This document shows positions 7,143 to 14,229 of a DNA stretch of 16,039 bases, one piece after another. The position numbers were made by a program, and so were the translations under genes. Position 1 is the stretch's first letter, and each line of letters opens with the position of its first letter. Source of the DNA: Faecalicatena sp. (lineage in GTDB: Bacteria > Bacillota > Clostridia > Lachnospirales > Lachnospiraceae); NCBI GenBank assembly GCA_009774255.1, contig VSNK01000117.1, positions 1-16,039 of the forward strand, given 5' to 3'. The notes under the pieces are model-generated. The model was not told the DNA's origin. It did no database searches and saw only the letters and a program-made list of their open reading frames with translations.

Positions 7143-7700
7143 TCATACTCTGGACAGATACTCTCCCGTACGTGTATCGATCTTCAGCACGTCGCCGGTC
7201 TCTACAAAAAGCGGAACCATAACTGTCGCCCCTGTCTCTACGGTAGCAGGCTTTGTCGCGCCCTGTGCCGTATCGCCCTTGAAGCCCGGCTCTGTCTCTG
7301 TGATCGCCAGCTCTACAAAAAGAGGCGGCTCCACGGAAAATACATTTCCATTGTGGGAACAGATCTTTACACTTTCATTCTCCTTCACAAACTTCAGCGC
7401 GTCTCCTACTACTTCGGAATTCAGCGCAATCTGATCATATGTCTCAACATCCATAAAGTTATATAAATCCCCGTCCTGATACAGGTACTGCATTTCCTTC
7501 CTGTCGATATGAGCCTTCGGGAACTTCTCGGTAGGACGGAACGTCTTCTCTACGACACCGCCGCTGATGATATTTTTCAGCTTCGTTCTGACAAACGCTG
7601 CGCCCTTTCCCGGTTTCACATGCTGAAACTCTAAAATCTGATAAATATTTCCTTCAATCTCAACGGTAACACCGTTCTTAAATTCTCCTGCTGCGATCAT
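7143..7700 (-). CDS. efp: Elongation factor P
   Basis: Translation factor EF-P, 185 aa, which binds between the P and E sites and relieves stalling at consecutive prolines. The N-terminal KOW-like domain (1-63) has the loop PGKGAAF, with K32 at the position modified in many bacteria. It is followed by the central OB domain and a C-terminal OB domain with GATVMVPLFVETGDVLKIDTRTG-type signature (about residues 155-177). The ribosome binding site AAGGAGG is canonical, 6-7 bases before ATG, and a dedicated promoter lies upstream. No EpmA/YmfI-type modification gene is nearby, so the type of K32 modification is unknown. Confidence 0.98.
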   Translation of the reverse strand: MIAAGEFKNGVTVEIEGNIYQILEFQHVKPGKGAAFVRTKLKNIISGGVVEKTFRPTEKFPKAHIDRKEMQYLYQDGDLYNFMDVETYDQIALNSEVVGDALKFVKENESVKICSHNGNVFSVEPPLFVELAITETEPGFKGDTAQGATKPATVETGATVMVPLFVETGDVLKIDTRTGEYLSRV

Positions 7701-7742
7701 TTGTAATCCTCCTTATAAACGATTCAGTCAAATCTGCTTCCC

Positions 7743-7771
7743 ATTTTATAATAGTTTCCTGCATTTTTCAA
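7743..7771 (-). promoter_or_regulatory. efp promoter
   Basis: Minus-strand TTGAAA (7766-7771), a 17-base spacer and TAAAAT (7743-7748) lie between the yqeG-like stop and the efp start. This gives efp its own start site with a leader of roughly 35 nt. Confidence 0.7.
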
Positions 7772-7778
7772 CCTTTTT

Positions 7779-8291
7779 TTAATGTGCCTGAGCGTTTCTT
7801 CGTTTTCTTTGATAAAAATAGAGCACGATTCGTTCCAGATAGCGCTTCAGAACGATCTGAATCTCCTCTTTTGGATACATGGGCTTCACCAGGATATTGC
7901 GGATTCCGGTCCGTTTCGCGCCCCACACGTCCGTAAAGAGCTGATCTCCCACAAAAATGGTGTTGCTCCGGTCCGTTCCCATCAGTTCCATTGCGCGGAT
8001 ATAATTCTTTCGCGAGGGCTTGTGGGCATTGCAAATATATTTTGTCCCAATCTCTTCATTGAACATCCTCACCCGAGGTTCCTGATTGTTGGAAATCAGG
8101 CATGAGGCAAATCCTGCCGCCTCCAGTCTGCGGAACAGTTCCTTTGCCCTTGTATCCGCAGGCGCACCATGAGGAACCAGAGTATTGTCGATATCAAAGA
8201 TCACACCGCGGTATCCCTCTTCATACAATTTTTCAAAGGGAATGATATATGTAGAAGCCATATAATCATCCGGAAAAAACATATCAAACAT
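7779..8291 (-). CDS. YqeG family HAD phosphatase
   Basis: Soluble HAD-superfamily hydrolase of 170 aa, in the YqeG/PGP-phosphatase-like family (HAD IIIA). Motif I is FDIDNTL with nucleophile D33 and acid/base D35. Motif II is ISNN (S67). The motif III lysine is K91 in HKPS. Motif IV is VGDQLFTD (D116, D121). Relatives dephosphorylate phosphatidylglycerophosphate or have unknown substrates; the substrate here is inferred only. The ATG at 8291 has AGGAG 8 bases upstream. The C-terminus is basic (QRKRRNAQAH). The gene lies 107 bases after the aroK fusion, with a perfect 19-bp hairpin in between, and 78 bases before efp. Confidence 0.9.
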   Translation of the reverse strand: MFDMFFPDDYMASTYIIPFEKLYEEGYRGVIFDIDNTLVPHGAPADTRAKELFRRLEAAGFASCLISNNQEPRVRMFNEEIGTKYICNAHKPSRKNYIRAMELMGTDRSNTIFVGDQLFTDVWGAKRTGIRNILVKPMYPKEEIQIVLKRYLERIVLYFYQRKRRNAQAH

Positions 8292-8353
8292 ATTCCTGTC
8301 TCCTAAACCTCCCGTTCTATCTGCGCCGCAAATGCGCTGTCATGTGCTGCGCC

Positions 8354-8396
8354 GTAAGGATCTGTCATGAAATAAACTTTCATGACAGATCCTTAC
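8354..8396. repeat. Perfect 19-bp inverted repeat after the shikimate kinase gene
   Basis: GTAAGGATCTGTCATGAAA (8354-8372) and its exact complement (8378-8396) are separated by TAAAC. It begins 2 bases after the shikimate kinase stop. Neither strand has a T-run, so it is not a classical terminator. It may protect an mRNA 3' end or be a protein-binding palindrome. Confidence 0.8.
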
Positions 8397-8398
8397 CT

Positions 8399-9169
8399 TC
8401 AGTTCAGCTTTGCAATCAGCTCCTCACAGATCTGAAGCACGCTCTTTTTGTCCGTATAGATCACGATATCCGCAGCCTTCTCATACTTTTCCCGGCGATT
8501 TTCCATCAGCTCCGTAATAAATTCCACATTATTATTTCCATTGAGAATGGGACGGTCCGTGCTGTCCTTAACACGGTCGTAAATAGTCCGAGGACTTGCG
8601 GTAAGAAGGACCACCCGTCCGTTCTTCTTCATCTCAATTACATTTTCCTCCCTGAGAGCCGCTCCTCCTCCGCAGGAGATCACCGCCTGCTTTCTAAGCT
8701 GCATTTCCTTCAAAAGCTGTGTTTCTCTGTTGCGGAAATATTCTTCCCCGTAAGTGGCAAAAATATCCGAAATACTCATTCCTTCCCGCTCTGCGATCAC
8801 CTGATCCATCTCCACCACATCCATGGCGAACATGGTGCTTAAATACTCGGAGACCGTTGTTTTTCCTGCTCCCATGAAACCAATCAGCACAATATTATAA
8901 TCAAACAGATGTCTTGCCTGTATCCGTTTGCTGTTCCTTATAATTTCGGAAAAAACATCCTCAATCTCGTTCCGGTATCGATGACCCCTTAGCCTTTCCT
9001 GTCTTCTTTTCTCCTGCTTTTTCTCCTGGGCAGGCTGTAAGATTGATATCCCATATTCCTGCTTATAGGCCATAATCTTTTCTATGATAGAATTGCGCTC
9101 TTCCAGAATATCTATCATCCTGTCATCACACATGGCAAGCTGTTCCCGGTACATCTCCAAATCATTCAT
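8399..9169 (-). CDS. aroK: Chorismate mutase (AroQ-like)-shikimate kinase fusion
   Basis: Two-domain aromatic biosynthesis protein, 256 aa. Residues 1-88 form a helical AroQ/CM_2-like domain (YREQLAMCDDRMIDILEER, then AYKQEYG). Residues 90-256 form shikimate kinase: Walker A GFMGAGKT (97-104), shikimate-binding D122, YFRNRE (144-149), SCGGGA (165-170) and the lid TDRPIL (R206). It phosphorylates shikimate using ATP. In the mutase domain R8, R25, K36 and E49 align with known catalytic positions, but the usual RE pair reads QE (Q48-E49), so mutase activity is uncertain. The start at 9169 has GGGAG 8 bases upstream and overlaps the amidase stop by 8 bases, implying coupling. A longer in-frame upstream extension reads through the amidase end and lacks homology. 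Confidence 0.92.
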   Translation of the reverse strand: MNDLEMYREQLAMCDDRMIDILEERNSIIEKIMAYKQEYGISILQPAQEKKQEKRRQERLRGHRYRNEIEDVFSEIIRNSKRIQARHLFDYNIVLIGFMGAGKTTVSEYLSTMFAMDVVEMDQVIAEREGMSISDIFATYGEEYFRNRETQLLKEMQLRKQAVISCGGGAALREENVIEMKKNGRVVLLTASPRTIYDRVKDSTDRPILNGNNNVEFITELMENRREKYEKAADIVIYTDKKSVLQICEELIAKLN

Positions 9170-10103
9170 CCTGCTTTCTCCCTTTTTCGTTGCTGTCTGT
9201 TTTATTTTCCAGGGCAGCATTGACATCTGCCTTAAAAAGAGCCCACGCCTCTTCGTTTTCCACAAAATATTTTGGACAGTTCTTCCCTGTCACATCATAA
9301 TGGCGGATGACCGCATCCGCATCCAGGTCAAATTTATCGCACAGGAATGCCGTCAGGCTTACCATGGAAATATACGTTTCCTCCTTGAACTTCCCTGTAC
9401 TGTCCGGATGGCAGCACTCAATAGATATGGTATCATGGTTGCGTTCATTGGACGCATACGCGATCTCCCATGTAGGAACGCACTGCACGATCTCTCCATC
9501 CAGTCCGACGATAAAATGACTGCTCACGGAGGTTCCCTGCCCATCCTGAAGACTGTTAAAATAATCCCTGTTCTGCTGCGCCGTGCTTCCCGGATTAGCC
9601 GTATAATGGATCACGATCCCGGTAACCGGATCCATCTCTGTGCCCGGCCTGGAATAATCATTCACATCCAGAAGCTGAACACTGATCTCCGGCTCCGATG
9701 CGTCCAGTTCCAGTCCGCTGGTTTTTTTTTCCTCTTCCGCGGAGCAGCGGGTAAGCCCGGACGTCACCAGCAATGTAAGCAGCACCCCTGCGGCAATGCC
9801 GGTAAAAAAACTTTTCCCCTCCGGCCTGAGAGACAATATCAGCCTCCGGGTACTTTTTTTCTTCCGCTTTGTCTTCTTTTTCTTTGCTCTCTGGCCCGTC
9901 TTCCCCGTATTTTTCTTTGCAGTTTTGCCCTGCCCTGCATTTTTCAGTTCCGTACTTCTCAGATCGATAAGATTCTGTCCCGTACCTTTCTGTTCTGTTT
10001 TTTTCTGCACCGTGCCCTTCTGCTCTGTGCTTTTCTGCTCCGTACTCTCCTGTTCCATCTTATCCTGCTCCGTACTTTTCCCTGTCTGTGATCCGCCCAT
10101 CAT
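9162..10103 (-). CDS. Membrane-anchored N-acetylmuramoyl-L-alanine amidase (Amidase_2/PGRP fold)
   Basis: Probable peptidoglycan amidase of 313 aa. A cytoplasmic tail of about 98 residues has seven pentapeptide repeats (9-43) and a lysine-rich stretch (72-87). One transmembrane signal anchor follows at about 99-118 (FFTGIAAGVLLTLLVTSGL), then a linker and the extracellular Amidase_2 domain (about 150-295). Zinc ligands and catalytic residues can be placed: H166 (IVIHYTA), H268 (IRHYDVTGKNCP), K274 and C276, matching the T7-lysozyme pattern H...H-x5-K-x-C. Family members cleave the MurNAc-L-Ala bond; the role here (turnover, division or spore-related) is not shown. The start has GAGGG upstream; an ATG one codon later is equally possible. 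It overlaps the aroK fusion by 8 bases. The region just upstream is occupied by repeat C2, so its promoter is unclear. Confidence 0.9.
   Translation of the reverse strand: MMGGSQTGKSTEQDKMEQESTEQKSTEQKGTVQKKTEQKGTGQNLIDLRSTELKNAGQGKTAKKNTGKTGQRAKKKKTKRKKKSTRRLILSLRPEGKSFFTGIAAGVLLTLLVTSGLTRCSAEEEKKTSGLELDASEPEISVQLLDVNDYSRPGTEMDPVTGIVIHYTANPGSTAQQNRDYFNSLQDGQGTSVSSHFIVGLDGEIVQCVPTWEIAYASNERNHDTISIECCHPDSTGKFKEETYISMVSLTAFLCDKFDLDADAVIRHYDVTGKNCPKYFVENEEAWALFKADVNAALENKTDSNEKGRKQDE
9975..10079 (-). repeat. In-frame 15-bp tandem repeats in the amidase N-terminus
   Basis: Seven 15-base units encode pentapeptides: KSTEQ, DKMEQ, ESTEQ, KSTEQ, KGTVQ, KKTEQ and KGTGQ (residues 9-43). The unit length keeps frame if copies are gained or lost. 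The array lies in the cytoplasmic tail ahead of the membrane anchor. The plus strand is pyrimidine-rich here. Confidence 0.85.
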
Positions 10104-10162
10104 AAGCCCTCATTTTCCCGGTGATGAGAAGGGCTCCCGGCAATCGAATCATATGCCGAACT

Positions 10163-10351
10163 GCTGCAAAATGCCATGCATCGTTACTGTTCTCGGTGCC
10201 TTGCACTCCGCTGCAAGGCATCCGGCCAATAAAACTGCGGTCTCAGGCATCCAGCCCCTCGCCGTCAGGCGACTTTTCAATGGGCTGGATGCGTTACAGT
10301 TCGCGGACGGTTAGGCCGTGAACTGTAACTATGCACCTGTTATTTTGCAGC
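10163..10351 (-). repeat. Structured dispersed repeat, copy C2
   Basis: Inverted second copy of the element at 5443-5592, here with longer ends: GCTGCAAAAT (10163-10172) and its complement ATTTTGCAGC (10342-10351) are the terminal inverted repeats, followed inward by TGCAT and GTTAC-GTTC matches. The same internal stems are kept. Loops differ: the TCGCC/GGCGA stem has a different loop, and the ACAGTTC/GAACTGT stem encloses an extra ACGG/CCGT stem. It fills the guaB-amidase gap (10104-10374) and begins 24 bases after the guaB stop. No T-run terminator is present. Confidence 0.85.
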
Positions 10352-10374
10352 AATTTCTTGCAGCGCAAAATCGG

Positions 10375-11829
10375 CTATTCATCTACACTGTAGTTGGGCG
10401 CTTCTTTCGTAATATGGATGTCATGAGGATGGCTTTCCTTCAACGATGCCGCGGTGATCTTTATGAATCGTCCGTTTTGCTTCAGATCCTCAATAGTCGG
10501 CGTACCGCAGTATCCCATACCGGAGCGAAGTCCGCCTATGAGCTGGAACACGGTATCCTCCACGGTTCCCTTATATGCCACACGGCCCTCTACTCCTTCC
10601 GGGACGAGCTTCTTGGCGTTCTCCTGGAAATAGCGGTCCTTGCTGCCGTTCTCCATGGCTGCGATGGAGCCCATGCCCCGGTATACCTTATATTTTCTTC
10701 CCTGATACAGTTCAAAGGTTCCCGGACTTTCATCACATCCCGCGAATATACTCCCCATCATACATACGCTGGCACCTGCCGCGATGGCTTTTGTCATATC
10801 TCCGGAATACTTGATACCACCGTCCGCGATGATCGGAATTCCATACTCCTTTGCCGCCTCATAGCAGTCCATCACAGCTGTAATCTGAGGAACACCGATT
10901 CCCGCGACCACACGTGTCGTACAGATCGAGCCAGGTCCGATCCCGACTTTGACAGCGTCTACCCCAGCCTCGATCAGTGCCTTTGTGGCCGCCCCTGTCG
11001 CCACATTTCCGGCAATGACTTGGAGATCCGGGAACTTCTCCTTCACCATACGGACCGCCTGGAGTACATTCGCGGAATGGCCATGAGCAGAATCCAGGAC
11101 GATCACGTCCACCTTGGCATCTACCAGTGCCTCCACACGTTCCAGACAGTTGGCCGTAATTCCGATTCCGGCGCCGCAGAGCAGGCGTCCCTGTTCATCC
11201 TTCGCGGAAGAAGGATACTTGATCTGCTTCTCAATATCCTTGATCGTGATCAGACCCTTGAGATTGCCGTACTCGTCCACAATCGGAAGCTTTTCCTTTC
11301 TTGCCTTTGCAAGGATCTCCTTGGCCTCGTCCAGTGTGATCCCTTCCCTCGCTGTGATCAGTCCCTCGGAGGTCATGCTTTCTTTAATTTTCTTGGAGAA
11401 ATCTACTTCGAATTTTAAATCACGGTTCGTGATGATCCCGACCAGCTTCTTGCCTTCAGTTATCGGAACACCGGATATACGGAACTTTGCCATCAGATCG
11501 TTGGCATCCTTCAATGTATGCTCCGGTGAAAGAAAAAACGGATCCGTAATAACCCCGTTTTCAGACCTTTTTACCTTGTCGACTTCCTCTGCCTGCTGCT
11601 CTATCGACATATTCTTGTGGATGATTCCGATGCCTCCCTGCCGTGCCATTGCAATGGCCATCCGGTATTCGGTCACCGTATCCATCCCCGCGCTCATCAT
11701 CGGAATATTCAGCTTAATGCTCTTTGTCAGATATGTAGACAAATTTACCTGATTCGGAATCACTTCCGAATATGCGGGTACCAACAGTACATCATCAAAT
11801 GTAATACCTTCTCCAATAATTCTGCCCAT
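10375..11829 (-). CDS. guaB: Inosine-5'-monophosphate dehydrogenase
   Basis: IMPDH, 484 aa, which oxidises IMP to XMP with NAD, the committed step to GMP. The TIM barrel is interrupted by two CBS domains (about 93-210). The catalytic loop GIGPGSICTTR carries C303. The flap region KLVPEGVEGRVAYKG supplies the conserved Arg-Tyr pair, and the C-terminus is complete. The ribosome binding site AAGGAAGG precedes the ATG. Only 56 bases separate the ATG from the target duplication of MITE copy B, and no convincing promoter lies in that stretch. The best promoter (12441-12469) is on the far side of the element. I did not recognise a purine riboswitch. Confidence 0.98.
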   Translation of the reverse strand: MGRIIGEGITFDDVLLVPAYSEVIPNQVNLSTYLTKSIKLNIPMMSAGMDTVTEYRMAIAMARQGGIGIIHKNMSIEQQAEEVDKVKRSENGVITDPFFLSPEHTLKDANDLMAKFRISGVPITEGKKLVGIITNRDLKFEVDFSKKIKESMTSEGLITAREGITLDEAKEILAKARKEKLPIVDEYGNLKGLITIKDIEKQIKYPSSAKDEQGRLLCGAGIGITANCLERVEALVDAKVDVIVLDSAHGHSANVLQAVRMVKEKFPDLQVIAGNVATGAATKALIEAGVDAVKVGIGPGSICTTRVVAGIGVPQITAVMDCYEAAKEYGIPIIADGGIKYSGDMTKAIAAGASVCMMGSIFAGCDESPGTFELYQGRKYKVYRGMGSIAAMENGSKDRYFQENAKKLVPEGVEGRVAYKGTVEDTVFQLIGGLRSGMGYCGTPTIEDLKQNGRFIKITAASLKESHPHDIHITKEAPNYSVDE

Positions 11830-11927
11830 GACTTTACCTTCCTTTCCTTTTGTATCGGGGAACTCCCGTAAATGTACCTGTACTTATAGATGATTCGCCC
11901 GTCAAAAGCTCTCATTTCCCTTGCTAG

Positions 11928-12133
11928 TACATCGAATAATAAGTAACCAGCCCAATGACTTGCCTGATTTTCCATCTGCTGCGTTGGTCTACACTCCGTT
12001 TCGGTCCGCGCTAAACGTGTGTCGCTGACACACAGCGCCGTCAATCGACGTAGCCCGCTACGCCTCATTCCTCCGCCTTGCATTATGAAAAATCATTCTG
12101 CGTCATTTGGCTAGAAACTTATTTTTCGATGTA
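11928..12133. mobile_element. Nested palindromic element 1 inside copy B
   Basis: Flanked by CTAG on both sides (11924-11927 and 12134-12137). The ends TACATCGAATAATAAGT and ACTTATTTTTCGATGTA are inverted repeats, and imperfect pairing continues for about 50 bases (for example CAATGAC with GTCATTTGG). The core reads TGCGTTGG ... CGTCAATCGACG ... TTCCTCCGCCTTG and is partly shared with nested element 2. The CTAG flanks fit either a 4-base duplication or a TA duplication of IS630/Tc1 type. Confidence 0.75.
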
Positions 12134-12137
12134 CTAG

Positions 12138-12294
12138 TACAGCATTGCGTAATTAACGGTGAATTCTGCACCTGCTATTTCTGCCAGCACTGCGTTGTCG
12201 TCAATCAACGATGCCACCGCATCGCCTCTTTCCTCCGCCTTGTCCTGACAAAAATATCAGGCACATTATTCACCATTATATACGCAATGCTGTA
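12138..12294. mobile_element. Nested palindromic element 2 inside copy B
   Basis: Flanked by CTAG (12134-12137, shared with element 1, and 12295-12298). The terminal inverted repeats TACAGCATTGCGTA and TACGCAATGCTGTA are perfect over 14 bases, and imperfect pairing continues for about 45. The core TGCGTTG-TCGTCAATCAACG and TTCCTCCGCCTTG matches element 1 but lacks about 55 bases in the middle. The arm sequences differ from those of element 1. Confidence 0.75.
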
Positions 12295-12440
12295 CTAGCT
12301 AATTTTCCGAATCTCCATGCCGCAATATATGAGGGCAATGCACCACATTGCCTCCATATATTGGGGCACGAATCTTCGAAAAATTATCTCAGCAATAAAA
12401 ATGGACTTTTGACGGTCGAATCATAGATAATTTATTTGAT

Positions 12441-12469
12441 ATGGTACAGAAATTCCGGTGGCTTGTCAA
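12441..12469 (-). promoter_or_regulatory. Probable guaB promoter, upstream of the inserted MITE
   Basis: Minus-strand TTGACA (12464-12469), a 17-base spacer and TACCAT (12441-12446) lie just after the groEL terminator and point to guaB. The predicted start near 12434 is about 6 bases before the element's target duplication. Removing the insertion would leave an ordinary leader of about 70 nt. Confidence 0.6.
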
Positions 12470-12483
12470 GTGCTTTTATGCAC

Positions 12484-12521
12484 AAAAAAGAGAGTTTCGC
12501 CCTAGCGCGAAACTCTCTTTT
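12484..12521 (-). terminator. groESL terminator
   Basis: A perfect 15-bp stem on the minus strand (GCGAAACTCTCTTTT as the 3' arm, 12486-12500 pairing with 12507-12521) with a 6-base loop, followed by a U-tract. It lies 12 bases after the groEL stop. Confidence 0.92.
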
Positions 12522-12532
12522 CATTCTTATTC

Positions 12533-14158
12533 TTACATCATACCCATTCCGCCTGCGCCGCCTGCCGGCATTGCCGGGGTATCTTCCTTGATCGTAGATA
12601 CAACGGACTCGGTTGTCAGCAGTGTGGATGCGACACTGGTCGCGTTCTGCAGAGCGCTTCTTGTCACCTTAGCCGGATCCAGGATTCCCTCTTTTACCAT
12701 ATCTACATACTGCTCTTTGTATGCGTCAAATCCAAAACCTACCTCGGATTCTCTTACTTTATTTACGATTACGGAGCCTTCCAGACCTGCATTGGATACA
12801 ATATGATACAGCGGAGATTCCAGAGCCTTCAGAATGATCTTAGCTCCTGTCTTCTCGTCTCCGTCCAGCTCTTCCGCGAGCTTTTCAACCTGCTTTGCAG
12901 CATGGATATATGCGGAACCGCCGCCCGCGATAATTCCTTCTTCTACGGCTGCCCTTGTTGCGTTCAGAGCATCTTCCATACGGAGCTTCGCTTCCTTCAT
13001 CTCTGTCTCCGTAGCAGCACCTACCCGGATAACAGCTACGCCGCCTGCCAGCTTCGCAAGTCTCTCCTGCAGCTTCTCTTTGTCAAAATCAGAAGTCGTC
13101 TCCTCGATTCCCTTCTTGATCTGCGCAACTCTGTCCGCGATCGCCTGCTTGTCACCCAAACCGTCTACGATAACAGTATTTTCCTTCTGAACCTTGACAG
13201 ACTTCGCACGTCCAAGCTGATCCATGGTCGTATCCTTCAGATCCAGGCCAAGTTCTTCGGAGATCACCTCACCGCCTGTCAGGACCGCGATATCCTGCAG
13301 CATCTCTTTTCTTCTGTCGCCGTATCCCGGAGCCTTCACAGCTACTACATTGAACGTACCGCGCAGCTTGTTCACGATCAGTGTGGTCAGCGCCTCTCCT
13401 TCAATGTCTTCCGCAATGATCAGAAGCCTTGCCCCGGACTGTACCACCTGCTCCAGAAGCGGAAGAATATCCTGAATATTGGAGATCTTCTTATCGGTAA
13501 TCAGGATGTACGGATCTTCCAGAACCGCTTCCATCTTCTCCATATCTGTTGCCATATATGCGGAAATATATCCTCTGTCGAACTGCATACCTTCTACCAG
13601 ATCCAGCTCTGTCAGCATGGTCTTGGATTCTTCGATGGTGATGACACCGTCATTGGAAACCTTCTCCATTGCGTCTGCTACCATTGCTCCTACTTCCTCG
13701 TCTCCGGAAGAAACTGCCGCTACTCTCGCAATCTGCTCTTTACCCGTCACCTTGCTGCTCATCTCCGCAATCGCCTCTACGGCCTTGTCAGTGGCTTTCT
13801 TCATACCCTTGCGGAGCACGATCGGATTGGCACCTGCTGCCAGGTTCTTCATTCCTTCGTTCACCATAGCCTGCGCAAGTACGGTGGCTGTGGTTGTTCC
13901 GTCGCCGGCAACGTCGTTGGTCTTGGAAGCAACTTCTCTGATCAGCTGTGCACCCATGTTCTCAAATCCGTCTTCCAGCTCGATCTCCTTCGCAATCGTC
14001 ACACCGTCGTTCGTGATCAGCGGAGCGCCGAAAGACTTATCCAGCACAACGTTTCTTCCCTTTGGTCCCAATGTCACTCTCACGGTATCCGCAAGCTGAT
14101 TTACACCCTTTTCCAATGCTGCTCTGGCTTCTGCGCCAAATTTAATTTCCTTTGCCAT
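12533..14158 (-). CDS. groEL: Chaperonin GroEL (60 kDa)
   Basis: Cytosolic ATP-driven folding chaperonin, 541 aa, forming a double heptameric ring. ATP-binding elements are visible: TLGPKGRNVVLD (29-40), NDGVTIAKE (50-58) and GDGTTTATVLAQ with D86 (85-96). The signature AAVEEGIIAGGG lies at about 404, and the C-terminal tail is Gly-Met rich (GGAGGMGMM). Length and sequence are complete. The ATG is preceded by GAGGTG. It follows groES by 71 bases in a bicistronic operon under HrcA/CIRCE control and ends in a strong terminator. Confidence 0.99.
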   Translation of the reverse strand: MAKEIKFGAEARAALEKGVNQLADTVRVTLGPKGRNVVLDKSFGAPLITNDGVTIAKEIELEDGFENMGAQLIREVASKTNDVAGDGTTTATVLAQAMVNEGMKNLAAGANPIVLRKGMKKATDKAVEAIAEMSSKVTGKEQIARVAAVSSGDEEVGAMVADAMEKVSNDGVITIEESKTMLTELDLVEGMQFDRGYISAYMATDMEKMEAVLEDPYILITDKKISNIQDILPLLEQVVQSGARLLIIAEDIEGEALTTLIVNKLRGTFNVVAVKAPGYGDRRKEMLQDIAVLTGGEVISEELGLDLKDTTMDQLGRAKSVKVQKENTVIVDGLGDKQAIADRVAQIKKGIEETTSDFDKEKLQERLAKLAGGVAVIRVGAATETEMKEAKLRMEDALNATRAAVEEGIIAGGGSAYIHAAKQVEKLAEELDGDEKTGAKIILKALESPLYHIVSNAGLEGSVIVNKVRESEVGFGFDAYKEQYVDMVKEGILDPAKVTRSALQNATSVASTLLTTESVVSTIKEDTPAMPAGGAGGMGMM

Positions 14159-14229
14159 TTTTATTCACCTCGTCGACTTTATCTATTTTTTAAGCTTCTT
14201 ATCTGCTTGGTACCCTCACAGATACATTA

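Larger units (their letters stand above)
11892..12422. mobile_element. Palindromic MITE-like element, copy B, with nested insertions
   Basis: Same family as 5942-6101, in inverted orientation. It starts GATTCGCCCGTCAAAAG, ends CTTTTGACGGTCGAATC, and is flanked by a 6-base duplication ATAGAT (11886-11891 and 12423-12428). It is 531 bases instead of 160 because about 370 bases are inserted in one arm, between CCCTTG (ending 11923) and CTAATTTTCCG (from 12299). The other arm and the centre (12299-12422) align with copy A almost base for base. It has no plausible gene. It occupies most of the 703-base gap between groEL and guaB. Confidence 0.88.

Noticed and set aside
9084..10091. Open frame of 335 codons on the plus strand opposite the amidase and aroK genes
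   Set aside because: Cys/Phe/Leu/Arg-rich nonsense composition, no start signals, opposite two well-recognised protein families.
10141..10155. CGAATCATAT resembling the end of the GATTCG element
   Set aside because: Only 10 bases match, with no CCGTCAAAAG continuation and no partner end; likely chance.
10318..11418. Open frame of 366 codons opposite guaB
   Set aside because: Shadow of guaB; starts inside repeat C2 and has no ribosome binding site or domain.
11760..12426. Short open frames (63-107 codons) in the groEL-guaB gap
   Set aside because: They run across the palindromic elements, share no coding signature, and lack ribosome binding sites.
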